Source: Quillaja saponaria
Taxonomy: Eukaryota > Streptophyta > Magnoliopsida > Fabales > Quillajaceae
DNA: 64,000 nucleotides
Direction: 5' to 3'
Assembly: GCA_029379385.1 (NCBI GenBank)
Contig: CM055614.1
Span: 19,015,994-19,079,993, forward strand
Of this stretch, positions 1-13,066 are shown piece by piece. Every line of letters starts with the position of its first letter. Positions within the stretch are counted from its first letter, which is position 1. A program made the translations under genes and the position numbers. The notes under the pieces are model-generated. The model made no database searches and was not told where the DNA came from. It saw nothing but the letters and a program-made list of their open reading frames with translations.

Positions 1-119
1 TTTTCAAATCTTGCATTTGGTCTTGGCATATTTGGTGAATCATCTAATAACTTCATACACTTAATAAACTCATCATCGTAAAGAAATTAAGAATGCCTCA
101 AGTCATCACTTGGATAGTT

Positions 120-744
120 TTATAAAAATACCTCTCCATTAATATTACTCACCGAGTCTGTTGAAAAACACTCATCATGTTCTAGAGGAAATTTCATAGA
201 CTGAAAAACATTCAATCTAACCTTTTGATTATTTACCCTTATAGTGAGTTCTCCCTTTTGGACATTAATTAATGACCTTTCCGTTGCTAGAAAAGGTCTT
301 CCTAAAATAATAGGTAACTCTCTATCTTCTTTCCTGTTAAAGACTATAAAGTTAGTGGGGAAGATTAATGTGTCTATCTTAACAAGAATGTCTTCTACAA
401 TTTTCCTAGGATATGTAAGTGATCTATTAGCTAATTGTAAAGTGACTAAAGTTGGTTTTACTTCATCTATTCCTAGCTTTTGATAAATTGATAAAGACAT
501 TAAATTTGACTAGCACCTAAGTCACAAAGTGCTTTACCAAAATATTGTATGCTTATTGTGCAAAGAATAGTAAAGCCACTTGGATCCTTTACTTTAGGAG
601 GAAGCTTCTTTTGAAGTATGGCTATGAGCTCTTCAATAAGTGCCACTATTTCATAATGACTAAGCCTTTTCTTCTGGGATAGAATGTTCAAGAGCTTCGA
701 CGAATGGAATATTTTTGTGGAGCTTCTTGAACACATCTAGAAAT
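120..744 (-). pseudogene. Athila-type retrotransposon protease region, frameshifted
   Basis: This is the aspartic protease part of the gypsy polyprotein. The first segment (minus strand, about 736-500) ends with the active-site stretch ALCDLGAS. The second segment (500-120) carries the downstream protease motif ELPIILGRPFLAT, about 70 codons after the frame change. A one-base loss just after DLGAS moves the reading frame, so no continuous protease is made. The protein continues the gag reading frame upstream and would lead into reverse transcriptase left of the window. The family call is firm and the copy is clearly nonfunctional. Confidence 0.8.
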
Positions 745-1459
745 TTATAGAATTATTTGTCAAGGTTCTGTTTTTGGAACCTTTGTGGGAATGGAAAAGA
801 AGGAGTTGCTTACCTTTTACTCATTCTTTTCAGTAGGTAATTAATCTTTAATTATTTGTTTAGGAGCCTCAATTTCAGCTTTCTTTTTAGGCTTTTCTAA
901 CTCATTTCCATAATGAAAAGTAATTACCTTGCAATGTTCTTTGGTTTCCTTCCTTTGGTTTGTATCGGTGTCACTGGGAATGGCACCTTAGGGTCTACTT
1001 TGCAAAGCATTGGCCATTTGGCCAATTTATGTTTCTAAAGTACTCAAAAATGCACCTTGGCTTTGTATTACCAAGTAGATCCTAGGCATGTATTTTAGAA
1101 ACATCTCTTCTAAGGAAGGCGTCTTTTCTGGGGCTGCTTGCCTTTGTTGGGCTTGAAATTCGAGTGGAAATTTTGGCTTTGCAACATTAGATACATCTTA
1201 GTTATTCCAACCAAACCAACCACTTGTGTCGTTAAGGTAATGATGACATCTAGTTCATGCACTCCAGTAATTCTTTGGGGTGCTAACTTTTCGAATGACC
1301 ATTGGTAGTTATTTGAGGTCATCTCTTCTAAAAGGTTATAAGCAACATCAATTGATTTCCCTATCAAAGCACTTCTATTAGCAGCATCAATTGTGGTTTT
1401 AGTTTAGTGTACCAAACCATTGCAGAAAGTATAAACTTGCAGCCATTTAGGATTACCAT
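745..1459 (-). pseudogene. Athila-type gag, C-terminal part (after the nested insertion)
   Basis: Read on the minus strand from 1459, the sequence gives PKWLQVYTFCNGLV and later AYNLLEEMTSNNYQW and GVHELDVI, in the order seen in Athila-type gag proteins. A Lys/Gln-rich linker (around 1130 down to 840) leads toward the protease. Stops and small deletions interrupt it. Its N-terminal half is at 12349-12844, more than 10 kb away, because the element at 1460-12343 was inserted inside the codons for the conserved CPHHG motif. Confidence 0.8.
1455..1459. repeat. Target-site duplication, left copy (ACCAT)
   Basis: ACCAT directly precedes the LTR start TGTCACACCC. The partner ACTAT is at 12344-12348 and differs at one base. 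Removing the insert and one copy restores the gag codons for His-His-Gly-Asn-Pro-Lys-Trp, which supports this junction. Confidence 0.85.
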
Positions 1460-4400
1460 TGTCACACCCCTCACAAAGGCATGACTGGCCAGAGGATTTG
1501 GATAACCAAATCTCTGTAACCCAGACTGTAAAACAAAGTAATAAACACTACTCGACACCACTAAAGAATACAATAAATTTTATAAAACAGAAGTTCACTG
1601 TAACAGCTTATTTTCTGAAACAAATAATAATTTATTGAAAATTCATGAAGCATGCCTCCAAAATGTAAACACATGTGTTCCTGATTTCCCATAACAACAC
1701 AAAGTTAAGTAACTGGACTATTACATTATACAAAATTAAACACCCAACAGTTCTAGTATGACTGCAAACTTTTATCATTGGCTCCAAGTTTGAGATTCCG
1801 AGGAATACTTTGTTGTCAAATCCTCAGTAAAACTTGTATTAGTGGTTAACTTCCTTTGAGGTCATGCTATTAAAAAATATAACCACAAAAGAGAAGTGAG
1901 TCCTAAGGACTTTGTGAGTGAAAAATTGTACTCAAAGGGTACTAGTATCATACAATACAAGTATATAACATATGTAATAACATCATGTAACATTATTCAT
2001 ATCTTAATTCACGTTACACGTATACCTTGTAAATGTCATAAATTCATAATTTAGATGATGCATATAGTCACAAATTAATCAAAGCAATCACAGTATACAA
2101 ACAAACAAAGGGCTAACGAGTAACTCAGTCCCGCACAACATTATTATCCCCTACCACGCATTTACACGCCTGCACAACAAATCAATTTTTGTACATAATC
2201 CATCCCACCAGGGATGAGCACTCAATTAAAAACAAACATTTATCAGAATCAAAGTTTATAATGATTTTAAATCAAAATATCCTAGATGCATTTGGATTTT
2301 CAATTTGGGAGATAAAAATCACTTTTTATAAAAATTTCACTTTGTTGGCCCTTATCAACCATAACCAATGTCAAACAAAGCAATCAATATCAAACAAGCT
2401 TAATTTAAATAAATTACTAAAATACTCTACTTGCTTACTTTTCCTATATCATGTATATTCAAATAAACATATAATTACATATACTAATCTAGCCCTTAAA
2501 GGTAGTAATTAACCACTCACATTTAATCGATTTCGTGCGTCACGTACACTTGCGTTCACACATCTCATCGAAATCACATTAGGCTCGGTACTGAAATTCA
2601 TATTTCCACATAATACTTAGTTCATAAATATTATTGTTATAATAGTTTAATTACTAAGCTTATATATATCAATTTGTATAAGTTTCTTTATGAAAGTTTT
2701 TTATTAAGTCATTACATATTAAGTAATGTGAATTGTACTTTATGTGATAATGTTGGTAATGGAGATACGTTTTTGATGTCTTGACAAGGCATAGGGTAGC
2801 ATGAAACTATTAGAAAAGATAAAAAAAAAAAACATTAGTTAGTTAAGGATGTCGAAACTATCCAAACTTGGGATTTGGACCAGTGTAGTAATAGTCGTAT
2901 CTTTTCCATAAAAAATTTAAATCTAGTTTCATAAAATTTATTAAATACTAAAGGTATATCATTTGTAATTTTTAGATTTGTACATCAATATAGTTTATTC
3001 GTTGAGTTATGTCAAATTCTGCAAAACGCAGGATTTTGATAGCTATGACCTTACATTAGTTAATTGAACATAAGTTTCTCTAGGAAAAACAAAATCTAAT
3101 TCCATTTATTAGGTTTATTAAAAGACAAGTATATCTATCTTTCTTACTAAGAAACTATTCCTAAAATTAGTGTTAAACCCACTCAATTCCTTACATGAAC
3201 CAAAAGCAAGACATAAGTAACTTTCTGATTTCTTGATGCTGATTCTAATGCTTGTAGAATTTTTATACTTAAGAAATAAATTATGAAACTTTCCAGTATA
3301 ATATTTCAAGATATTAGAAATATTTTATTTTCATCACTCTTCTCCAAATTCATCTTGTGAGACCCTCTAAAGTCAGTTATACTAAAACAGGTGCAATTAA
3401 TACCTGAAAATCATAACCCTAATTTCCACCACCTCCAAAAGATTCATAACAAGGAATTAAAACTTGCATAACTCCAGATTTGATCTTTAGTATACTAGAA
3501 ACAACTTTTATTTACAGTTCCTGTGCTAATTCCACCCAAAAACTGGACAAAGTCTCCCGGACTAACTAAATGTCACTAAAAATCCTGTATGGACCCAGCC
3601 TTAGTCCAACAGCTCTAACTAAAGACCTATTAGGAACCAGGCTACGAAATTTTGCAGACAACATCTCAATATCCTAAGCTAAACTTTCTTTTTTAAGCTC
3701 TTATTTTAATTGATCCCCGAAGACACTCGAAATACTGAATTTCTTTTACCCTTGAAATCTACCCCCTGCACCCCTTCAAAAACCACTTAACTCATTTTCC
3801 AACACTTTCCCCACAACTAACCTTCCTTTGTTCTATCTCACTACTCACTTTTATTAACTCCTTAATCCACAACCTTAACCAACCACTATCTACTCTTGTT
3901 TAAGAACTTTAATTCAAACTCAAATAATACTTCACCTCCTAAAAATTGAATAGACCAAATTTAATTCATTATGCTATAACTAGTTTCTTTAAGTCTTTCT
4001 AACAAACACCTTAAAGCTGTCTTAAATTTCTCTCAATGTATATGTGTATATAGATACATATACCAAGAAATTCAACACAATTCCTCAATTCCATTTTATG
4101 CATATTATAAATGTTTAATTCAAAATTATATTTGTTATTTATAATCCATAAAAACTAAACTAGATACTTACAACATAATACACTAACTTTTCCATGTTTT
4201 TGTCTTTTCCAATAATCACATTTATCATATTTCTTTTTTGTTCATAGCTTTTTATTCCAATTCACCCAATTTTTAAACTAACTCATCAACCTACTAGAAT
4301 TCTCTACTTTTAAAACAATTAAACTACAAAATTCTTAACAACTAAATTAAATTACACTACCTAACCTCCAACCGGCTGTTATGGAAGACTTTTTACTCTT

Positions 4401-5665
4401 GCTGGCCTGCTGTCGTAAGCAATCAACACTATGAAAGCCTGTACATTTGAAGGAGGGGTGGCTCGTGAGTTAGCCAACAATTTGCTACTGCCAACCGTAT
4501 TCATGGTGAAGGCAAGGTGTGCAGCAAGCTGCTTCTGCTCCTACTAATTACAAGATAACCGTGGAGCTGCAAAGGCTAAGAAGAGGGTTGCACTTCAAAG
4601 ACAAAGGTAGCTGCTGTAAGGAGAAGCACAAAGCATGGCTGGAAAATGAACTTTACACACATGGTTCGAGCTATTCAATTGCTGCCATGAAGTAGGGCAG
4701 CTACATGGCCAGAAAAGGGCTAGGAGCTGAAGGCAAGATGGTGGTCCAAATAAGGAAGGAAAAGAACTCAAAGAGGGCTATGAAGCTTGGTTTAACAAGG
4801 AATTCATCAATCCAAAATCCGAGGAATGAAAAGAGCAGCACATGGCTCCAAGAAAACATTTAGCTGTTGTCTTAAACATAGCTCATGGAAGCATGACTAG
4901 GGAAGGCTAAACCAAGAGGAATTTCATACAACCAAGGAGATAATACAATGTTTCACTCGGCTAGACTTGAAAGACTACTAGAATTTTCTACCAAAGGAAG
5001 ACATCTAGCTATAGTTGGAGGTAGAAGAACAGCTGCCAAGACCTTGGAACTGAACTAGATAATAGTTAGAAAGAAATCTCACGGCTGGAAAGGTGGCTAC
5101 TACTACTATCTAGTCACATAATTACAGTTTTTGAGCTTTCAGCCAAAGCTATTTCACAACCAGAAAAGGGTCGGAGGAAGAGGCCAAGTGGACGGCAAGA
5201 ACGTAATCAAAAGTGGTTACCAAGGAGTATTATGGAGCTCATTTGAAAGGGAGGCTCATGAAGGCCGAAGCAGGGGGATGGAAGGAGCTAGAAAGATCGT
5301 GTAAAACAAGGGAAAGAACTGGACGGAAAGAAAAGAAAATCAAAGGGAAAAGATAAGGAGAAAAGATAAACAAAAGAAAAAGAAACTAAATAAGGTCAAG
5401 GTCAAGGTCAAAGTCAAACTTTTATAATAAGTGGTATAAATTTACTCTTAACTTATACTTGTATATATTTATATATATACTTATTTAATTTAATTTTATT
5501 TGTTTATACTTTGTTTTACACCTAACAAACAAATACATAAGACAACCTTTAAACTGTCATACTAGACGTCAGCTATAACATGTTTAATGATATTATCATC
5601 TAATTAATTTGTTTACGTATTTATTTATTTATTTTTTACTATATCGGGTTTTGAAGGTCATGACA
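1460..5665 (-). repeat. 3' LTR of LARD-like element
   Basis: Bounded by TG at 1460 and CA at 5665 as read on the plus strand. It aligns throughout with 8117-12343, apart from small indels and an extra GGTCAAGGTCAA run near 5396. A run TATATTTATATATATA around 5463-5478 (minus TATATATATAAATATA) is a plausible TATA region. If so, most of the LTR would be transcribed R/U5. The GC-richer part at 4370-5400 has no open frame I recognise. Confidence 0.87.
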
Positions 5666-5666
5666 A

Positions 5667-5680
5667 TCTCTTTCCCTTCA
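5667..5680 (-). other. Polypurine tract of LARD-like element
   Basis: On the minus strand GAAGGGAAAGAGAT lies directly upstream of the 3' LTR start TGTCATGACC, the expected place for the plus-strand primer. Confidence 0.75.
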
Positions 5681-8098
5681 AAGAAATTTGTTCTGAATTT
5701 CAATAATAAAGGATACAGATGAATTGTTTACCTAAGTCGGATGCAGATATTGCTGTTTCAATGTAACTTCAATTTTCCACATGGTTTTCTTATTTCTTAT
5801 AAACTATCAAATAATTTTCACCAAAGGAAATTTGCAAACTTGTTTCTTGGTTTTTTTTTTTTTAAAAAATGGGTCGAAGTTTATGAACTTGTCTAGTTAT
5901 ATTCTTCATTGATTACTTCTCAAACGTTAGGTTCAACATTGGATATACGCTGACCAAATTACATGAAGTTTTAATTCGATTCCTTTGAAATTGAAATTAG
6001 CCTCTTAAATCTACTAAACTTAGTACTTTCATCAAGATACTCCAACACACTTTCGTTGTGTCCCTCTGTTAATTAAACACTTAAACCCCAATCTATACTT
6101 AAAATCATATCATATTATTTATCAAAAATTCAAATTGATGAATTAAATCAGATAATCACATAAGTAAAATAATTTAGCTTCTATTTTCTTTAAATTTAAA
6201 ATATATATTAAAAAACGAAATGTTCAACTCGATTGCTGATAAAGAAGTTCTATAAATTTCAAGCTTAACTTTTTATTCCATATCACAACACATCCATTAC
6301 ACCTAATAAATTTCAAATTGGAAACATGTTTAAAAAAAATATATTTGAAGGATTTAACATTGAGCTCATTTTCTTTATTTATTTATTTATTTAAAACTAT
6401 TAAAAAAATACTTCATATGTTACTCTTTGTTTCTTTTTCTTTAAGTTTATAAAATTAGTGAAACCTTAAAGAAATTCTGAAAACTATTACTAAGAACTTA
6501 TTATGTACGAAAATTATATGCCTAAGAGGATCAAAACTTATTCATGGTTTCACTTCAGCTTATGTTTTGGACTAAAATGATTTTTTGATATTATATTAAA
6601 GTTCCTTTAATCAAAATTCCAATGAGATGAACTTAAAAATACTAGTGTAAAAGTCTTATGTTCAAATGAAATCAGAGAGAAGAAGAAAGCAAAACATAAA
6701 CAGTATCCTGTAGGACCTATAGGGATTTATTATTATTATTATTTGAGTTAATGAAGAACGGAGGGGAAATACCAACTTAATTATACATGAATTATTCCAA
6801 AATAAACCTAGGACTAAAGACAGAAAGTAAAGCCAAACCCATACCTACAAGTGAACATTAGCCTGAAGAAGTTATGGAGTCATGTGAGTGAGAAAGAATA
6901 ATTATTGGTTAAACATGAAATATTTGAAATGAGGAAACATCTAATTAGTCTTCTTGGGCAATATCCTCAGTTGAAGGATACAAAGAAGAATCCTAATTTG
7001 TTGGAAAACAAAAACTTGATTGATAAGGTAAGACATGAATTAGAACCACATCTTTAAAACTATACTAGTAGACCTCAAGATTCAAAGAGAAAACTTCATT
7101 AATGCCAAATCAAATAGGTAAATTTGATTCAGTCTGCCACTATACCAACACCTAATTCCACTCATACATCACATTATGTAACTAACAATTACTAAATTCT
7201 CTGCCTAGACAAAATTAAACCCAAAAGTCACACACCATTAATCAAACTCCTTCAAGGAAATAACGAATCTCAAACAAGGTCTACATTCGAAAAGCAAGGC
7301 AGTTGTATTTCCTAAAACAACACAATGACAAATATTCAAGTGTTTCACCCTATTAGTTTAGTAAGAAATCCATATAAATTATAGGTGATACTTATCGCAT
7401 ATAGACTTAAGATGATTCAAAATTTATTCTTTTAGTTAATGAGTGTGTTGACTCTAGGCATCGATATTCAATATCGATATTAGTTTGCAAACTTAACATT
7501 GGAAAAGGAAACCTTTTATATCTCTTGGAAAGAGAAGAAAGTGAATGGACTACACATGTATGTGCATTTTCACGGTTCATTTTTCTATGATAATACATAG
7601 GTTTAAGGTAGGTTCTTCAAAAATTCATACAATCTATATCAAATAGGTCTCTTATCTCCTTTGCTTTTTATTGTTATTATAAAAGTCTTAAGTATATTAA
7701 CCTCACAAACGGCTAGTTGGTTTGTTGAACTAACCTGAAGGGTTGGCTCTTGTGAAAGATACTGTTACTAAACTAAGATTTCAACTAAATCACTCGTATT
7801 CTCCTATGATATGAATTTCTTGTCAAAGATACCTGAGAACTGGTTAATTCCAAATCAAAGCTAATATCTCATTATCTCACATGACTCAAAACACCACCAC
7901 CACACGTCATCGTGTCTAAACAAACACAAATGAATTCAAGGCACATATATCGTATAAGGTCAAGAATGGTATGTTAGAGAATCACAACTTGAAGTTTTAT
8001 GATGATTTAGAACATATCACCAAGTCTACATACGCCCCGGGCAACATACGTAAACAAGGCAGCAACATCCCGTATTTGCAGTCATAAACATCTATACC

Positions 8099-8114
8099 CA
8101 AGCTCTGATACTAA
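8099..8114 (-). other. Primer binding site of LARD-like element (tRNA-iMet type)
   Basis: On the minus strand TTAGTATCAGAGCTTG starts two bases after the 5' LTR end. Its core GTATCAGAGC equals the usual plant iMet site TGGTATCAGAGC apart from the first two bases. Confidence 0.8.
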
Positions 8115-8116
8115 CT

Positions 8117-11100
8117 TGTCACACCCTTCACGAAGGTATGACTAGCCTAGAGGATTTAGATAACCAAACCTCCGTAATCTTGACTGTAAAACAAAGTAAC
8201 AAACTTTACTCTTAACACAACTAAAGAATAAAATAAATTTTATAAAACAGAAGTTTAGTGTAACAGCTTATTTTTTGAAACAAATAACAATTTATTGAAA
8301 ATTCATGAAGCATGCCTCCAAAATGCAAACATGTGTGTTCCTGATTTCCAATAACAACACAAAGTTAAGTAATTAGACTATTATATCATACAAAATTAGA
8401 CACCCTACAGTTCTAGTGTGACTGTAAACTTTCTTTGACTCCAAGTCTGAGATTCCGAGGAATACCTTGTCTTCAAATCCTCAGCAAAACTCGTATTAAT
8501 GGTTAACTTCTTTTGAGGTCTGGCTACTAAAAAAATATAATCACAAAAGAGGGGTGAGTCTTATGGACTCCGTGAATGGAAAATCATACCCAAAGGGTAT
8601 TAGCATCACACAACATAAGCGTATAACATATGTAATAACATCGTGTAACGTTATTCATACCTTAATTAACGTTACACGTATACCTTGTAAATGTCATAAA
8701 TTCATAATTTACATGATACATAGAGTCACAAATTAATCAAAGCAATCACAGCATACAAAGCAAAAAAAGGGCCAATAAGTAACTTAGCCCAACATTATCA
8801 CCCATACCAAGCATTTACGCGCCCACACAACAAATCAATTTTCTTACACAATTTCATCTCACTGGGCCTGAGCACTCAGTTGAAATTTTTTTTTATCATA
8901 ATCAGAGTTTCTCATGATTTTAAATCAAAATATCCTAGGTGCATCTGGATTTTCAATTCGGAGATAAAAATCACTTTTCATAAAAATCTTACTTTGCTAG
9001 CCCATATTTACCACAACCAATGTTAAACAAAGCAATTAATATCAAACAAGCATAATTTAAATAAATTACTAAAATACCTTGCTTGCTTATTTTTCCTATA
9101 TCATGTATATTCAAATAAACATATAATCACACATACTAATCTAGCCCCTAAAGGCAGCAATTAACCACTCACATTTAATCGATTTCGTGCATCAGCTACA
9201 CTTGCGTTCACGCATTTCATCGAATCCACATTAGGTTTGGGACTGAAATTCATATTTCTACATAATACTTAGTTCATAAAAATTATTATTATAATCTTTT
9301 AATTACTAAGCTTATATATCAACTTGTATAAATTTCTTTATGAAAGTTTTCTATTAAGTCATTACATGTTAAGTAATGTGAATTATACTTTATGTGATAA
9401 GGTTGATAATGGAGATACATTTTTGATGTCTTGACAAGGCATAGGGTAGCATGAAACTATTAGAAAAGATAAAAAAAAAAATATTAGTGAGTTAAAGATG
9501 TTAAAACTGTCCAAACTTGCGGTTGGATCAGTGTTCACTCTAATAGTCATATCTTTCCTAATAAAATTCCAAATCCAGTTTCGTAAAATTTATTAAATAC
9601 TATACATATGTAGATTTATAAAGATATATCATTTGTAATTTTTAGATTTGTACATCAATACTAGTTTATTCCTTGAAGTTGTGTCAAATTCTACAAAACG
9701 CAGGATTTTGACAACTTTGACCTTACCTTAGTTAATTGAACATAACTTTCTCTAGTAAAAATGAAATCCAATTCCGTTTGCTGAGTTTATTAATAGACAA
9801 GTATATCTATCTTTATTATTTGGAGACTGTTCCTAAAATTAGTCTTGAACCCACTCAATTCCTTACATGAACCAAAAACAAGGCACTAGTAACATTCTGA
9901 TTTCCTGACACTGATTCTAATGCTTGTAGAATTTTCATACTTAAGAAATAAATTATGAAAATTTTCAGTATAATATTTCAAGATATTAGGAACATTTCAT
10001 TTTCAGCACTCTTCCCCTAATTCATCTTGTAAGACCCTCTAAAGTCAGTCATACTAAAACAGGTGCAATCAATACCCAAAAATCATAACCCTAATTTCCA
10101 CCACCTTCAAAAGATTCATAACAAGGAATTAAAAACTCTAGATTTGATCTTTAGTATACTAGAAATAACTTTTATTTAGAGTTACTATGCTAATTCCAAC
10201 CACAAACCTGACGAAGTCTCCCGGACTAACTAAATGTCACTAAAAATCCTGTATGGACCCAGCCTCAATCCAGTAGCTCTAACTAACGATATACTAGGAA
10301 CCAGGCTACAAAAGTTTGTAGACAACATCTTAAGATCCTAAGCTACACTTTCTTTTTTAAGCCCTTATTTTAATTCAACCCTGAAGATACTCAAAATACT
10401 GAATTTCTTTCACCCTTGAAATCTGCCCCTGCACCCCTTCTAAAACCACTTGACTCTCATTTTCCAACAATTTCCCCACAACTAACCCTCATTTGTTCTA
10501 TCTCACTACTCCCACTTTTATTAACTCCTTAATCCACAACCTTAACCAACCACTATCTACTTTTGTTTAAGAACTTTTATTCAAACTCAAATAATACTTC
10601 ACCTCCTAAAAATTGAATAGACCAAATTTCATTCATTATGCTGTAACTAGTTTCTTTAAGGCTTTCTAACAAATGCCTTAAGGCTATCTTAAATTTCTCT
10701 CACTGTATATGTGTATGTATATACATATACCAAGAAATTCAACACAATTCCTCAATTCCATTTTATGCATATTCCAAATGTTGAATTCAAAATTATATTT
10801 GTTATTTATAATCCATAAAAACTAAACTAGATACTTACAACATAATACACTAACTTTTCCATGTTTTTCTCTTTTCCAATAATCATAATTATCATATTTT
10901 TAACCTTTTTGTTCATATCTTTTTATTCCAATTCACCCTAATCAACCTACTAGAATTCTCTACTCTTAAAGCAATTAAACTAATAAATTCTTAACAATTA
11001 AATTAAATTACACTACCTAACCTCCAATCGGCTGCTATTGAAGACTTTTTACCCTTGCTGGCCTGCTGCCATAAGTAATCAACACTACAAAAGCCTGTAC

Positions 11101-12343
11101 ATTTGAAGGAGGGGTGGCTCGTGAGTTAGCCAACAATTTGCTACTGCCAACCATATTCATGGTGAAGGCAAGGTGTGCAACAAGCTGCTTCTGCTCCTAC
11201 TAATTACAAGATAACCGTGGAGCTGCAAAGGCTAAGAAGAGGGCTGCATTTCAAAGACAAAGGTAGCTGCTGTAAGGAGAAGCACAAAGCATTGCTAGAA
11301 AATGAACTTTACACACATGGTTCGAGCTATTCAATTGCTGCCATGAAGTAGGGCAGCTACATGGCCAAAAAAGGGCTAGGAGCTAAAGGCAAGATAGGGG
11401 TCTAAACAAGGAAGGAAAACAGCTACAAAGAGGGCTATAGAGCTTGGTTTAACAAGGAATTCATCAATCTAAAACAGAGGAAGGAAAAGAGCAGCATATG
11501 GCTCCAAGAAAACATCTAGCTGTTGTCTCAAACATAGCTTATGGTAGCATGACTAGGGAAGGCTAAACCAAGAGAAATTTCACATAACCAAGGTGATAAT
11601 ACAATGTTTCACTCGGCTAGACTTAAAAGACTACCAGAATTTTCTACCAAGGGAAGACATCTAGCTACAGCAGGAGGTCAAAGAACAGTTGCCACGGCCT
11701 TGGAACTGAACTAGATAACTGTTAGAAAGAAATCTCATGGCTGGAAAGCTGAAGAGATGGCTATTACTACTATCTAGTCACATAATTACAGTTTTGGAGC
11801 TCTCAGCCAAAGCTATTTCACAGCCAAAAAAGGGCCAGAGGAAGAGGCCAAGTGCATGGCAAGAAGGTAAGAGAAAGTGGTTGCCAAGGAGTATTTTGGA
11901 GCTCAGTTGAAAGGAAGGCTCATGAAGGCCGAAGCAGGGGGATGGAAGGAGCTAGAAAGATCGTGGAAAACTGGGGAAAGAACTGGACGGAAAGAAAAGA
12001 AAATCAAAGGGAAAAGATAAGGAGGAAAGATAAACAAAATGAAAAAGAAACTAAATTGGGTTAAGGTCAAAGTCAAAATTTTATAATAAGTGGTATAAAT
12101 TTACTCTTAACTTATACTTGTATATATTTATATATATACTTATTTAATTAAATTTATTTGCTTATACTTTTTTTCACACCAAACAAACAAATACATAAGA
12201 CAACCTTTAAGCATCACACTAGACGCCAGCTATAACATGTTTAATGATATTATCATCTAATTAATTTGTTTACCATTTATTTATTTATTATTATTATTAT
12301 TATTTTTTTTTTTTTACGACATCGAGTTTTGAAGGTCATGACA
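8117..12343 (-). repeat. 5' LTR of LARD-like element
   Basis: Colinear with 1460-5665. It ends on the plus strand with TCATGACA at 12343 and is followed by the ACTAT target duplication. An ATT/poly-T microsatellite at 12287-12315 expands it relative to the other copy. The 70-codon open frame at 11852-12064 is in a lysine/glutamate-rich composition and is not conserved in the sister LTR, so it is not annotated as a gene. Confidence 0.87.
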
Positions 12344-12348
12344 ACTAT
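12344..12348. repeat. Target-site duplication, right copy (ACTAT)
   Basis: Partner of ACCAT at 1455-1459, with one base changed by later mutation. Confidence 0.8.
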
Positions 12349-12844
12349 GATGAGGGCATTTGCCCATTAAGTCATTATATATCTCCCAAGCTTCATTTAT
12401 AGATTTTTGGTCTTGTTGAAGGAACAATGTCATCTCATTTCTTAACTTTGGCAATCTTGGTGAGAGGGAAAAATATGGCCAAAATTTTTTGTGTCATATC
12501 TAGCAATGTGGTGATGGAGTTTTATGATAATGAATACGGCTAACTTTTTTCCTTATCTCAGAGTGAGAAAGGAAAAAGCCTTAGGAAGACTACATCATTA
12601 GAGATGCCATTATATTTGAATGTATCGCACAATTTCAAGAATGTTACTAGATGAGCATGGGGTCATCGCTTGTTAGACCACAAAATTGTGCAGATTATTG
12701 TATCATTTGAATTATGCCCAACTTAAACTCAAAATTATTGGCAGTAATTGTTGGCCTTTGAATGCTAGAGTGGAGGCCTTGCATAAGAGGGACAACATAA
12801 TTCCTCAAGGCCTTATTTCCAGGTACTTGTTGTTGGTCAGCCAT
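12349..12844 (-). pseudogene. Athila-type gag, N-terminal part
   Basis: The minus-strand ATG at 12844 opens MADQQQVPGNKALRNYVVP, followed by the gag signatures RLFPFSL, KILAIFFPLTKIAKL and INEAWEIYNDLMGKCPHH, in the order expected for the retrotransposon gag fold. Several in-frame stops and at least one frameshift near 12650 disable it. It ends at the nested element exactly within the CPHH-G codons and continues at 1459. The start is about 190 bases after the primer binding site, normal for an Athila leader. Confidence 0.85.
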
Positions 12845-13034
12845 TGCACTTGAATCTCTTGAAACTTATGTTTTCTTAACTTTTAGAAAGTTGGTTCGAT
12901 CTTGAGATTGTATGGTACTAGTTTCAAATAGTGCCTGAAATTAGAATGTCAAATAGTGTCTGAAATTACAGAAAATAAGAATTTGAGTTAGAATCAAGAA
13001 TGTTTATATTGATATTAACAATTAAAGTAAATAT

Positions 13035-13055
13035 CAATCTCCAACAACAGTGCCA
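13035..13055 (-). other. Primer binding site of Athila-type element (tRNA-Asp-like)
   Basis: Minus strand TGGCACTGTTGTTGGAGATT resembles the Athila site TGGCGCCGTTGCCGGGGATT. The differences are transitions, mostly of the type left by methylation decay. It lies about 11 bases inside the LTR end. Confidence 0.75.
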
Positions 13056-13066
13056 AAAATTTAACA

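Larger units (their letters stand above)
5666..8116 (-). other. Noncoding interior of LARD-like element
   Basis: These 2451 bases between the LTRs have stops in all frames. The longest frames are about 60 codons and resemble no gag, protease, RT or integrase motif. AT-rich runs and an ATT triplet microsatellite near 6729 are the only local structure. Only the PBS and PPT at the ends can be assigned. Confidence 0.75.
1460..12343 (-). mobile_element. LARD-like LTR retrotransposon with 4.2-kb LTRs and a noncoding interior
   Basis: Two direct repeats of about 4.2 kb (1460-5665 and 8117-12343) flank a 2.45-kb interior. On the minus strand each LTR begins TGTCATGACC and ends GTGTGACA. The interior has a GTATCAGAGC primer binding site (tRNA-iMet type) beside the right LTR and a purine tract beside the left LTR, which sets minus orientation. 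No gag or pol domain is visible anywhere inside, so it must have depended on proteins from another element. Giant LTRs plus a short noncoding interior match the LARD class (large retrotransposon derivatives). The LTRs are visibly diverged, by roughly a tenth over the first 130 bases, so the insertion is not recent. Confidence 0.88.

Noticed and set aside
11852..12064. 70-codon plus-strand open frame rich in Lys/Glu/Arg
   Set aside because: It lies within the LARD-like LTR, is not open in the sister LTR around 5180-5400, and matches no known domain.
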